Shown: positions 46,621 to 56,537 of the stretch, piece after piece | Layout: every line of letters begins with the position of its first letter | Position numbering within the stretch: the first letter of the stretch is position 1 | Assembly: GCA_963978545.1 (NCBI GenBank) | Contig: OZ021723.1 | Span: forward strand, 99,170,002 to 99,234,001 | Source: Linyphia triangularis | Lineage: Eukaryota; Arthropoda; Arachnida; Araneae; Linyphiidae | DNA: 64,000 nucleotides | Direction: 5' to 3' | Notes under the pieces: generated by a model | The model's input: only the letters and a program-made list of their open reading frames with translations | Told to the model about the DNA's origin: nothing | The model's database searches: none | Translations under genes and position numbers: made by a program

Positions 46621-46694
46621 TACAAGGTGAGACCGAAAAGTAAAGTGACTGATGTCATAATAATCATTGTATTATATATTTGCAGATAAATACA

Positions 46695-46935
46695 TCACTG
46701 TCCTTCAAAGTAGTTCCCGCCGTCTACAATACACTTCTGACAACGTTGATACAAGTTCTTGAAACTTCTGAAAAAGTCCTCCTTTGAGACTGTCTTTAGT
46801 TCCTTGGTAACAGCAGCTTGAATGTACGAGATGCTTGAAAATCGGTTTCCCTTCAGTGCCAATTTCAGTCGTGGAAAGAGGAAAAAAATCTACTGGCTCT
46901 AGATAAGGGGGATAAGGAGGGCGACTAGTATTTCT
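46695..46935 (-). pseudogene. Mariner transposase C-terminal fragment, left arm
   Basis: Read on minus: PPYPPYLEPVDFF, then one extra T shifts the frame, then RLKLALKGNRF, KEDFFRSFKNLYQRCQKC and IVDGGNYFEGQ followed by TGA (46695-46697). The aspartate of VDFF fits the third catalytic residue of mariner transposases (family: YSPDLAPxDFFLFP). Only the last part of the protein is present, so it cannot work. Confidence 0.85.
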
Positions 46936-47140
46936 AGCGCCAGCAGATTTTTTCCTCTTTCTAAGACTGAAATTGGCACTGAAGGGAAACCGATTTTCAA
47001 GCATCTCGTACATTCAAACTGCTGTTACCAAGGAACCTAAGACAGTCTCAAAGGAGCACTTTTTCAGAAGTTTCAAGAACTTGTATGAACGTTGTCAAAA
47101 GTGTATTGTAGACGGCGGGAACTACTTTGAAGGACAGTGA
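46931..47140 (+). pseudogene. Mariner transposase C-terminal fragment, right arm
   Basis: Read on plus: DFFLFLRLKLALKG, then RFSSISYIQTAVTKE, then LYERCQKCIVDGGNYFEGQ and the stop TGA at 47138-47140, all in one open frame. It is the mirror of the left arm, with several base differences but without that arm's frameshift. The conserved YFEG ending marks the mariner family. Confidence 0.85.
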
Positions 47141-47207
47141 TGTATTTATCTGCAAATATATAATACAATGATTATTATGACATCAGTCTTTTCGGTCTCA
47201 CCTTGTA

Positions 47208-49505
47208 TAATAAAAATCCGCTATAACTTGGTGCGGTTTTATGTAAACAATTTTTGGTTCAGAATCCATCCCGTACTTGGAAGTTATTTCCAAATTAGTG
47301 TTCAGCTCTCGTATTTTAGTTTCGAATATACAAAAAAAAAAAACAAAAAAAAAAAAAAAAAATCAAAGTTCCATCAGTGCAGCTGTATCTAAACTTATTA
47401 TTATGCGATTAAAACATTTAAAGGCATTCAAGTATTATTTACAAATGATCTTCACAGAAGTAAACCGCAGTCTGTGGGAGAATCTTAGTTGATAATCTCT
47501 TCTTGCAAGATAATTAACCATTTTCTTCGTGTATCCGCTTTCCTTGGCACAAGTATAAACAATTTGTCTGGAGTTTTAATTGAAGTACTTCTACAGTGGG
47601 GTACAACACAATTCCGGTAAGAAATTTCATCGAACAAAATCAAAAGAAGAACACGTTACGGTTACACAATCTCGCTTGAAACTCATGGTTGTTTACCATT
47701 CGCGATGCTGCTTTGGCAGAAGTGACGTCACACAGTCAAATTGGTTTTTGAGCAGTGTTTTAGGGGGCTTTTGTTTGCATTTTAAAATGCAATTTTTGGC
47801 GATTTGCGGCATTATTTTGAAAATAGAAAACACTATTCATATTTTGTTCATACGCTTTTTTAAAACATATTTTGAAAATTTGAACGCACATTAATTGGGT
47901 ATTTGAAAATGTGCTTTTTATGTGATGAAAGTAAGGTGAAACCTCCTCTTATTTGAATGAATGAATAAAGAAATAACTTTAGATTGCAAGGAGTTTTAAC
48001 TGCTTGTTTTCTTAGAACTTTGGCGTGTATATTGACACCTACTGTCATTATCGTATTTCTTCCCGTTTTGGTTGTGCAGGAAAAAAGGTTTATAAATTAT
48101 TATGATCACCTTTTTTTTTTTATTCAATACATTTTTTTATTATTATTTTTTTCTTTCTTTTTCGACGTTCTGTTCGTTTTTCCCATTACCCCTTTTTTTT
48201 TCCCTTCCCAATAATGATGAGTAGCCCCATCCACAAATTCCCAAGATTCTCTATCACTTCATTTCTCCACTTTCGTGAAGAGAAGCATTTTATTTTACTC
48301 TTTCATATATATATATATATAACACGTTTTTTATTCATTTGTTTCTTTTTTGATACCGGTGAGAATTTCTTTCTCGGTAGTATTTGTGTTTCTGCGTTTG
48401 GCTTCGGGCAACCATTTTTTTTTTTTCTCTCTCTCTCTCTTCGTCAGGAAATGTTGCTTTTTAGATGGGAACGGAGATAGTTCGGCAATATCCGTTAGTT
48501 GGGAGCATTTTGTTTGGAGTTTGTTCCATCTGTATCCGTTGACATGTCTATTACGGTTGAAAAATCACTGTTAAAGGCCATTCTGCGCCATCAATGGAGG
48601 TGCATTTGTGAAGAAAGCAGTTTATCGGCCAGATAACGATAGTAAAGGTTAAATGCAACAGTTCTGGTCTGAAAGATGGCTATTTGTTCGACTGCACCTT
48701 TTGATAAATGAAGATTAGGTTTATAAGTAGGGTTAGCCTAGCACGATTGACAATAACCCTTTCTCCAGGTTTGCGAAGCGTCTTGTGGCGGCCCGCGGTC
48801 AAAAATGTTTAATGCAGCCGGGACAGTGACTATCTCTCTCTCTCTCTCTCCCCCCCCCCCCCATCCCTATTCCTACAGTCATTCATGAATGGTTCATCTT
48901 AATCACTCAAACACAAAGTTTATTTCAATGTGTAAAAAATGTTTTGAGATATAAAATAAATATATAAAAAAATTTAAAAATTAAACTTACTTTTGTGGAG
49001 AAAATTTCTGATTTCTCTCTCAGTCACACATCCCGATTCACTCACGCGCACCAGCTAATCCATATATAAAATTTGCAAGTACAGCCGGAAGTCTCGAAAA
49101 TCGTAAGGGTTGCGTTTGGCACTACGCCATATACATATAGCGTGGAGAGAGATCCCATACAAACAATTGTTTCCATAGCAACTCTACATCTATTTGTAAC
49201 TTTCACTCTTTGGCTGTACTCAGTCGACCATTGTCGGATTTAGTTGATTTGAGTGGTTTTTTTCCCCTCAATTGTCCATTGCTCTACAGTTTTGCTATTT
49301 ATCGGAGTTTTGCTTTACTTATCGTAGAAGTTCCCTCTTCTTTTGCGATTCTAATTTACATTTACTTAAGAAAATTAGTAAAATAAGTCGTCGAAGTTTG
49401 TTAGCAATTATTAAATTTTAATTTTAAATTGATAATTTAGATGCAGCCCGGCTGTAATTGCTGCACCCCACGAGCCGCCACTGGAAGCGTCAAAAGCTGG
49501 AACCT
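47208..49505. other. Stretch with microsatellites, no gene
   Basis: A-runs (about 47333-47362), T-runs (48112, 48418), (TA)n at 48305-48320, (CT)n plus C-run at 48835-48861. Open frames are driven by these. The block 49020-49500 has more balanced composition but no recognised motif. Confidence 0.45.
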
Positions 49506-49513
49506 ATACACAA

Positions 49514-49848
49514 CATCGATATAGATAAACAACTGGATAGACTGCTCCATTGCCAATGCAAAGAGAAAACCGCGCCGGGGATTGCGAAGCTGGTGGGAAG
49601 ATTAACCAATCACAGTTCACTTTTATAGTTGGATGGAATGTGAAAAACCCTGTAAAGTGTTAGAGTATATATTTTTTTTGCACATTAATACTAATTGAGG
49701 TCTACTATTGACATTTCTGCAGTGTACAGCCCAAAATTTTATTTTCAATCCTCGGCAATCCGAATTTCTTTTCCCACCAATTGCATCTGGCAACGGCTTC
49801 ATTTTCCCAGCGTTAAGCAGTCTATCCAGTTGTTTATCTATATCGATG
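49514..49848. mobile_element. Family H element (copy 1)
   Basis: 335 bp. Long inverted ends CATCGATATAGATAAACAAC, then TGGATAGACTGCT, return in reverse before 49848. Perfect 8-bp target duplication ATACACAA (49506-49513, 49849-49856). An 8-bp duplication points to the hAT or P superfamily. Non-autonomous: both opposing frames inside are chance. Confidence 0.93.
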
Positions 49849-49856
49849 ATACACAA

Positions 49857-51073
49857 TGACGGGCTTCCGCAATACTGGGCCACGCAGCTACTAACTAATA
49901 TATTGTAGTTAAATAACTAAAAAATTATTATGTATCAACGAGCTGAATCCGCCGATACAATAAACTTAATTTCAACCATTGTGTCACTTACCCGCTATTT
50001 GCATAAAACAGTCCGTTTTTATGTATTGAAGATTACAAAGTGAAGTTTTTGCTCATTTAAATTTAATTATACGCAATGGGATAGAATTTTTTTTTTTTTT
50101 TTTTTTATGAATATGAAATTACACCCACGACATCAGACCCTGCTCAATGTGTACTATCTAAAGAGATTTCCGCTTACAGAGTAAAAAACATTCTGCAAAA
50201 AAATAAAAGAAAAGGTCATATTTCCCCCTTCTTCATCTTCTCTCCGATCTCATTAGTATTTAGCTTTCTTCCTCTTCGAAATGAAGTAATTCAACTCAAC
50301 TCCACTCGTACCGAAGCATATACTCGTCGCCCGGGTCCGTAATTAGTTTTTGCAAACTGGCAACTCCTCGATTACTAATGAAATTCGAACCCTCGTTGCC
50401 CTCTGCCACCCATATACCGAGAGAACAAACAATTCCTTTTCTTACAAAAGCTGAATTATTATTTGTTCTGCTCCTCGCATTACTGTACCTATATGTATAC
50501 CTATAGATTTCATTTGCGGCCATAGGAATCGCTCGTTTCGAGAGAGAGGCATACGTGGGACATTAATTATTTGTACCTCTACCGCATTTATGCTCTTCTC
50601 CGCTCCCTTTCTGTTGAGGACGATATTGTACGGCAATCTCGTTTTCGGTTTGATTGGTTTTTCATCCCGTGTTTGAAGAGGGGGAGGGGGCAACCAAGTT
50701 TTTAATTACCTTTTAAAAGGACTGCTTTAAGTAGGTTTTGCAGTCACTTGAGACTGCGCCATTGACTCTCGGATCGTCTGGATTTGATTTTTTTTTATTA
50801 TTATTTAATTTGCTTTTAGATGGAAACTCGGGTAGTCACTTGAGACTTTCTTTTCATTTGGTTGGTTATGGCAATTTATATATATATATTGTTATCTGGT
50901 GCAATAGGTTTGAGGTTTCATTTTCTTTGTAGTGCGTTAAAGAATAATAATGACAAATATAAAAAGCCTAGGTGGGGGGTGTATTTTTTTTTTATGTTGT
51001 ACTAATTTAATCAATTCCTTAACCAAAAGGTGCATTCTATGTTACCTATATCAAACCCATAAGGGAAAAGCTA
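49857..51073. other. Stretch with no gene seen
   Basis: T-run at about 50088-50106. The minus frames 50296-50523 and 50442-50693 overlap in a balanced-GC block without motifs. No repeat recognised. Confidence 0.4.
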
Positions 51074-51075
51074 TA

Positions 51076-51538
51076 CAGTAGAACCTCTATTAACCGTCCC
51101 TCTTTAATCCGAACTCTCTGTTAACCGACCATCCTTTAGTCGACATCAGAAATCTCTCAAATGTGTTATAAATCATTTGCCCTTTTTAAAACCGGAATAA
51201 TTTCCTTTACACTAAATTTGCATAAGTAATGGTGAGGCTTTAGACCGTTTTTCCAAAGGACTGACATGGTTAGAGCAATAATCATATGCAGATCAAACTG
51301 AACTATTGCTTTTAAAAAGTCTTCGGGATAGAACCGCGAAACAACGATTATCAAGATTACGACAACAAAAACTCATTTCCAACAATTATGTCATAAAAAA
51401 AAAAAAAACATTAAAAGCCCCTCATTCAATAAATGAAAATAATTTACTTTTTATTATTTTTTTCAACTCTCTATTATCCGGCATTTTCGCTAATCCTATC
51501 TTCGGTCCGAATTAAGTCGGTTAATCGAGGTTCTACTG
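51076..51538. mobile_element. Pogo/Tigger-like element, second subfamily
   Basis: 463 bp. Starts CAGTAGAACCTCTATTAACC, ends GGTTAATCGAGGTTCTACTG, TA on both sides (51074-51075, 51539-51540). The interior is unlike the 45.5 kb family, so this is a different subfamily. The minus frame 51166-51354 might be a worn piece of a transposase, but I see no certain motif. Confidence 0.85.
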
Positions 51539-51665
51539 TATTTTGGTGTCGAGCATTATTCAGTTTTTACCCAATAAAATATTAATAAGAATTATGTATG
51601 ATTAACAATGCTAAGGTTATTTGTTTTATAATATTTCTTATTGGAGTTTGTAAAATAACAAGCCA

Positions 51666-51854
51666 CCTGATGGCTGTGTGGTTAGAGCTCTGGCCTCACT
51701 TGCCAAAGGTGTCGGGTTCGAATCCTGGGTTAGGCATGGATGTTCGTTGTGGTTCGGAATCCGCGTTAAGATGTAGGTCACGGCCTTGATTAGCCGTCAT
51801 TGTGCATAAAAATAGGTGAAATTTAAAGGTCGTTGAGCGTACAAACTAACCAAC
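51666..51854 (+). repeat. SINE-2 (copy c), best preserved
   Basis: GATGGCTGTGTGGTTAGAGC (A-box-like) and CGGGTTCGAATCCTGGG (B box), then the shared body and the tail GGTCGTTGAGCGTACAAAC, TAACCAAC. A 15-bp target duplication TAAAATAACAAGCCA is at 51651-51665 and 51855-51869. This copy fixes the boundaries of SINE-2. Confidence 0.94.
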
Positions 51855-51869
51855 TAAAATAACAAGCCA

Positions 51870-53115
51870 TCATCTTTATAAGCTTGTGGATAAAAAAAAC
51901 TTCGACCTTTTAAATCTCAACACTGAAGAATAGTTCTTTTATTAAAAGCATTAAAGTCATGCACATTAGGACTAAACCTTAATTCATTCAAATTCATAAA
52001 TTAGTAATAAGTCGCACAGTTTATCGATTCTCTTGCGCTTTTATACTTTATTTTATATAATTCTTTTTAGTTATTTAACAAAAAAAATTATGAAATCTCT
52101 AATCTTTATTGATTGTTTTGGGTGTATTTATTTTTATTATCTTCCACTTAAGAATAAGTCACCAAATTAATTTAATTCCTCTTTTCTTTTGGTCCGTCAT
52201 TCGCATTGATTATTTTCTCCCATCGTAGCTACTGCTCTCTTTAATTGCTCTCTTCACTTCACTGCGAGAGTGCGGTATCGTCTGCTTTTTCGAAATTTTA
52301 TTCTCTGGCGATTTCACGGCTAATTTCTCCCGCTCATTTTTTTCTTCTTATTTTTTTAACCTCTTTCTTTCTTTCTTTTCCCTTTATACTTATATATTTT
52401 TATATATATAGTGAATGCCTCCGTCCTTTCCTAACTTGTTTTTTTGTTTCACTTATGAAAGATGTCGATCGTTTGGAAGAAGCGCGAGAAAAAGAATTGA
52501 AACAAAATAGAAAACGCAACCGAAGAGGACCTGAAGTAGAGACGTGAACTATGAGGAGTTGAGTTGTTTTTCCCTTCTTCCTCGGCGATTATTATTGGGA
52601 TGCCGAAGGGGCAAATGCGATCAACGCGCAGAACTATAAAAGAAGGGGGTAGCCGAGGGTTAAAAAAAAAAAAAAATGGTAGTTGTTCGTTACCTCCTTC
52701 ATGGTTTCTCCTCTCCAGTCCTATTTGACGGTAGCGCCTTCATTTATATTTCATGAAAGTGTTTTCCAGCTCTTTTCTCAGAAGAAAGAGGACGAACAAT
52801 TCTTTTCTTCTGACTCCATTCCTTGTCTTATTTCTTTCTCTGGCCCATCCTTTGTTTTGGATATTTGCTCCTCCACCTTTCTTGCTTTCCCTTCTGAACC
52901 CGGTGGCAACGGGGGATATTAATAATCGATATCGGTTGGTGGAGAAGGGTATTGGTATCGTTTGAATAGGTGAATTCTCTTTGTGTTGAGAGCGCTTCGT
53001 TCCTTTCTTGAAACCCATAGCGGGATGAAGGGTTCAGAATACTGATAGGAAATATGACTAGAGAGTGGTTTTGCAAGCACCGTGCATTTGATGCTTAGTT
53101 CAAAAATTTACAAAA
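51870..53115. other. Stretch with overlapping open frames, no gene called
   Basis: At 52245-53076 stops are sparse on both strands. The plus frame 52245-52547 ends with a charged tail (REKELKQNRKRNRRG). Opposing frames 52683-52922 and 52740-53018 cover the same DNA, and pyrimidine-rich composition explains most of this. GATATTAATAATCGATATCGG (52914-52934) contains a small palindrome. Confidence 0.4.
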
Positions 53116-54156
53116 CTAGGGGTGGGGAACATCGCGCAACTTTCATTTACATTGTAATACTGGTCACCATATTTAAATTTGACGTGGAATAATGTTAATA
53201 CCATTTTCATGGAATAGTGTTATTACAATTTTTATATTTCCATTCATTTGGGGGGAAGGGAAAAAAATGGCCTGCCTGGTGATAATTTTGACGATAATTG
53301 TTACATTTGTTAAAAGGAAAGAAAAATCACCAAAATGTCGAATTTGGCGATGCACTTTTCAATAATTCTTACATTATCCTTTCTTCTTACATTATTTTTG
53401 AGTGAAACGAAGGAGATGTGAAATAACGATCGCGAATGGGCGATGCTCACGGAAAGAGGACGCTTGTGTTCAAGACTCTAGTTTTCAACTTTTTATACCT
53501 TTATAGTATTTTTACGGTAATTTCGGATGTGGGGATATTTAGAACACCTTAAGAGGCATACCCATACAAATATTGATCAAAATCGTTAGAGCCGGGGTTT
53601 TTCCAATTCCTAAAAAACATGATTTTTTTTTTTTTTTTTTTTTTTAATTCTTGTTTTCATATTTTGGGAATGCGCAGTGATGACGAAAACCTTAACCCCT
53701 TGGGTACGGATTTATTTGGGAAAATTCTTGCGTTTTGAATGGTTGGTTCAAACAATAAAGGAACTTTAAAGGAATACAGCCAAACAAATTATTTTTTTAA
53801 AGTATAGGTAAACCAACCGATGTTTGACTTAACCAATCACGGCTCTTGTGACATTAAAATCTATCCAATCAAACAAGTTTGAATGACGAATTAGGTTCGT
53901 CATGATTAACAGGCAAAACAAGTGAATGACGTGTCTCAGACGTCCAATGTACCCAAGGGGTTAATGGTAGGTCCCATGGTCACCACAAACCCGTATACCA
54001 AATTTGAACTTTGTAGATCAATTCGTTCGGACCAAAGTGTTCTAGACCACTTTGTGGAAGTCGGGATGTTCCAAAACATGGAGAAATGAAATTAATTAAT
54101 TTTTTTTTACCGGAAACTATACTTTCATTGCCCTATGTTAACATATGGGTAATTGA
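53116..54156 (+). mobile_element. Family C element (copy 4), carrying a TTAA element
   Basis: CTAGGGGTGGGGAACATCGC to CCCTATGTTAACATATGGGT, AATTGA. The order of internal blocks matches C1 and C3. Outside the CTAG end, read on minus, the next base is T, as in C1 and C2. A 265-bp insert sits at 53696-53960. Confidence 0.88.
53696..53960. mobile_element. TTAA-flanked MITE (piggyBac-like)
   Basis: Ends CCCCTTGGGTAC and GTACCCAAGGGG, perfect 12-bp inverted repeats, with TTAA on each side (53692-53695, 53961-53964). The paralogous site in C3 reads CCTTAATGG with no insert, so the TTAA duplication is proven by an empty site. TTAA targets with CCC-starting ends are typical of piggyBac; Kolobok is the alternative. 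Non-coding. Confidence 0.93.
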
Positions 54157-54177
54157 TAGTAAAAAATTGAAGCACTA

Positions 54178-54411
54178 TACTAAACTTCAACTTAACTAGA
54201 CATCACTTAGACGGTAGATCGTCACAGTTCTCATAGGTATTTAATCCATTTTGGCGGAGTGAAGACATAATTCTCGCCAAACCTTACAGCCTTTTGTTCT
54301 GTTGTGGTTTGGCGAACATTATGCTTCCACGCCGCCAAAATGGATTAAATACCTATGAGCACTGTCACGATCTACCGTCTAAGTGATGTCTAGTTAAGTT
54401 GAAGTTTAGTA
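54178..54411. mobile_element. Foldback MITE FB (copy 3)
   Basis: 234-bp palindrome as in FB1, in the other orientation (GGAGTGAAGACATAATTCTC comes first). Flanks are C-TA and TA-G, again a CTAG empty site. It lies 21 bp beyond the end of C4. Confidence 0.92.
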
Positions 54412-54721
54412 TAGTTAATATTAAATCAGATCGTTGACCCCCCTTTCACCTTCGATTGTAAGTTAAGAAACGTGTTTCTAAGAAGTTGTAGAAGCACAAG
54501 AAATCGCATTTTACGACAACAAATTTTAATGTGTGTAGATAATTCATAAACAACTTCATTGTGCAGTAAATTTTCTTAAAGTTAGTTTATAATGGCTTTT
54601 ACATTTCTATTAGTGTAAAAGTATGGGTGACCGAGAATCTATACAGTTAGGGAATTTCAAGCTCTGCTGCCTCTCTTGCATAGATGTGAGAATATAAAAC
54701 CCAGACTGATTAGTTTGAGTT
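54412..54721. other. Short unique stretch
   Basis: AT-rich spacer between FB3 and H2, with no gene and no repeat recognised. Confidence 0.45.
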
Positions 54722-54729
54722 GATATAAC

Positions 54730-55064
54730 CATCGATATAGATAAACAACTGGATAGACTGCTCCATTGTCAATGAAAAGAGAAAAACGCGCCGGGGATTG
54801 CGAAGCTGGTGGGATGATTAACCAATCACAGTTCACTTTTATAGTTGGACGGGAATGAGAAAAACCTTGTAAAGTGTTAGAGTAGATATTTGTTTGCACA
54901 TTATTACTAATTAAGGTCTACTATTGACATTTCTGCTGTGTACAACCCAAAATTTTATTTACAATCCTTGGCAATCCGTATTTTTTATCCCTCCAATTGC
55001 ATCTGGCAACGGCTTCATTTTCCCAGCGTTAAGCAGTCTATCCAGTTGTTTATCTATATCGATG
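54730..55064. mobile_element. Family H element (copy 2)
   Basis: 335 bp, exactly the length of copy 1 and nearly identical to it. Same inverted ends; perfect 8-bp target duplication GATATAAC (54722-54729, 55065-55072). Same orientation as copy 1 (AGTGTTAGAG then TCTACTATTGACATTTCTGC). Confidence 0.94.
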
Positions 55065-55072
55065 GATATAAC

Positions 55073-55441
55073 TTCACATTCCAAAGCGTATTTCTCTTGA
55101 CATGAGGATTATTCTTGCTTTCAAATATGGCGATTAGCGTTGAAACCACTTAATCAATTTTGTTTACCTCAATGGAACAAAAACATAAACGTTATAGTAC
55201 CAGCATTTATTGGACTGTACTTGGCACTAATATTGAACTGAAATTAACAACCAGAAGCGTTACTTAACATATCTGAAGCATTTCTTTTTCTATTAAAGCA
55301 ATTTTTACATATTTTTTTTTTTTTTTATATTTATATCGTTGTCTAAAGTAAACCGGCTAAGATCATACACGGTCTTAGAAGGTTTATATTGCCGTATGGC
55401 AAGTTTGCATCGGGCCATAAATGCCAATCAACCATTCCTTG
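55073..55441. other. Unique stretch
   Basis: AT-rich spacer with a T-run at about 55312-55326. No gene, no repeat recognised. Confidence 0.4.
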
Positions 55442-55443
55442 TA

Positions 55444-56097
55444 GTCCGAGAGGCGACTGCAATTTTTGGACCCCACCTAACATCATTCTGAATTTTTTAT
55501 AGACATTGGAGAAAAGTGAGTAGATTAGGAATCCACTGGTCTGCCGTGGCAAAAGTGGCCGAAACTGATCAAAAATCGACTTGAAATGAGTTGAACTAAA
55601 ATCCGATTGCCAAATATGTCATAACTTGCCAAAAAGAGAACAAACTTTTTCGTCTGGCAACCTACGGCATTTTGATTTTCAATGAGAAAAAGCGCAAACG
55701 ATTTCTGATATCTGGCTAGGAAAAACTGTATCTTTTAAAATTAAGCCAAATTTGCGACTTTAGTTATGTCATCAGTGACGTAATGTTTATTGCCAACTTG
55801 GCTCCCTTTTAATAAATGCAAGTAGACCGTCGCCAAATATCTGAATCGTCTGCACCTTCTTAATTAAAAATTACAGAGTGAGGGTTACTAAATAAAAAAA
55901 TCTCATTATTTGGCAAGTTATGGCACATTTGACAATTGGATTTAGTTCAACTTATTAAAAGTCGATTTTTGACCAGTTTCGGCCATTTTTGCCACGGCAG
56001 ACCAGTGGATTCGTAATCTACTAACTTTTTTCTAATTTCTATAAAAAATTCAGAATGATATTCGATGAGGTCCAAAAATTGCAGTCGCCTCTCAGTC
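55444..56097 (-). mobile_element. Family A MITE (copy 7)
   Basis: 654 bp, GTCCGAGAGGCGACTG to CAGTCGCCTCTCAGTC, TA on both sides. Same orientation as A5. The core has TTATGTCATCAGTGACGTAA. Confidence 0.92.
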
Positions 56098-56146
56098 TAT
56101 TGGACTTAACAGGTTAAGATATTTCGATGAGACATTCTAAGGAGAT

Positions 56147-56329
56147 GGGACAACATTACTTGAGTAAATCCTTCCGCTTTAGAGTAGATCCTTCCGCGTT
56201 AGGATATAGTTCCGAACAAATCGCAACTTTTATAGCAATATTGATAACCTGCGCATATAGTTTTGTATCAAAGTTAAATATATGTTGATGACACAAACAA
56301 AATAAGCTCTTTTAAGTTTAAATTTTACT
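56147..56329. repeat. Repeat L (copy 2)
   Basis: CAACATTACTTGAGTAAATC, GATCCTTCCGCG, AATCGCAACTTTTATAGC, TATATGTTGATGACAC and TTTTAAGTTTAAATTTTA, in the order of copy 1 at 23.1 kb. A short internal duplication (GTAAATCCTTCCGC / GTAGATCCTTCCGC) is specific to this copy. Confidence 0.75.
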
Positions 56330-56334
56330 TTTTT

Positions 56335-56512
56335 TTAACCACGGATATTACAAGAGTTTTAGCGTATCGGTCTCGCAGCGCAGTAAAACCGGCTCACACG
56401 TCATTGTAGCGTATCCAATGAGCTCATTGGTTAAGCATAGCTAATTGCATTCCTAAAGCATAGCTAGCATTGGCTCTTGTGCCATAAAAAATCACTCAAC
56501 CAACCAACCAAC
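56335..56512 (+). repeat. Possible third SINE-like repeat with ACCA tail
   Basis: TTTTAGCGTATCGGTCTCGC is weakly tRNA-like, and the segment ends CACTCAACCAACCAACCAAC, the same kind of ACCA tail as SINE-1. No clear B box and no target duplication, so this is tentative. Confidence 0.35.
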
Positions 56513-56537
56513 GAGCTCAAGTAAGCTTGTCCTAATT

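Larger units (their letters stand above)
46623..47205. mobile_element. Palindromic mariner element (two 3' ends head to head)
   Basis: 583 bp. Ends CAAGGTGAGACCGAAAAG and its reverse, with TA on both sides (46621-46622, 47206-47207). Each half of about 270 bp carries the same mariner terminal region plus transposase tail, in opposite directions, meeting near 46935. Both ends are therefore mariner 3' ends; the 5' end is absent. Both termini are intact, so the palindrome probably moved as a unit with help from a full mariner. Confidence 0.9.

Noticed and set aside
9788..56097. CRISPR array or clustered regulatory repeats
   Set aside because: The repeated units are long inverted-end transposable elements scattered over the window, without uniform spacers, in eukaryotic-type DNA.
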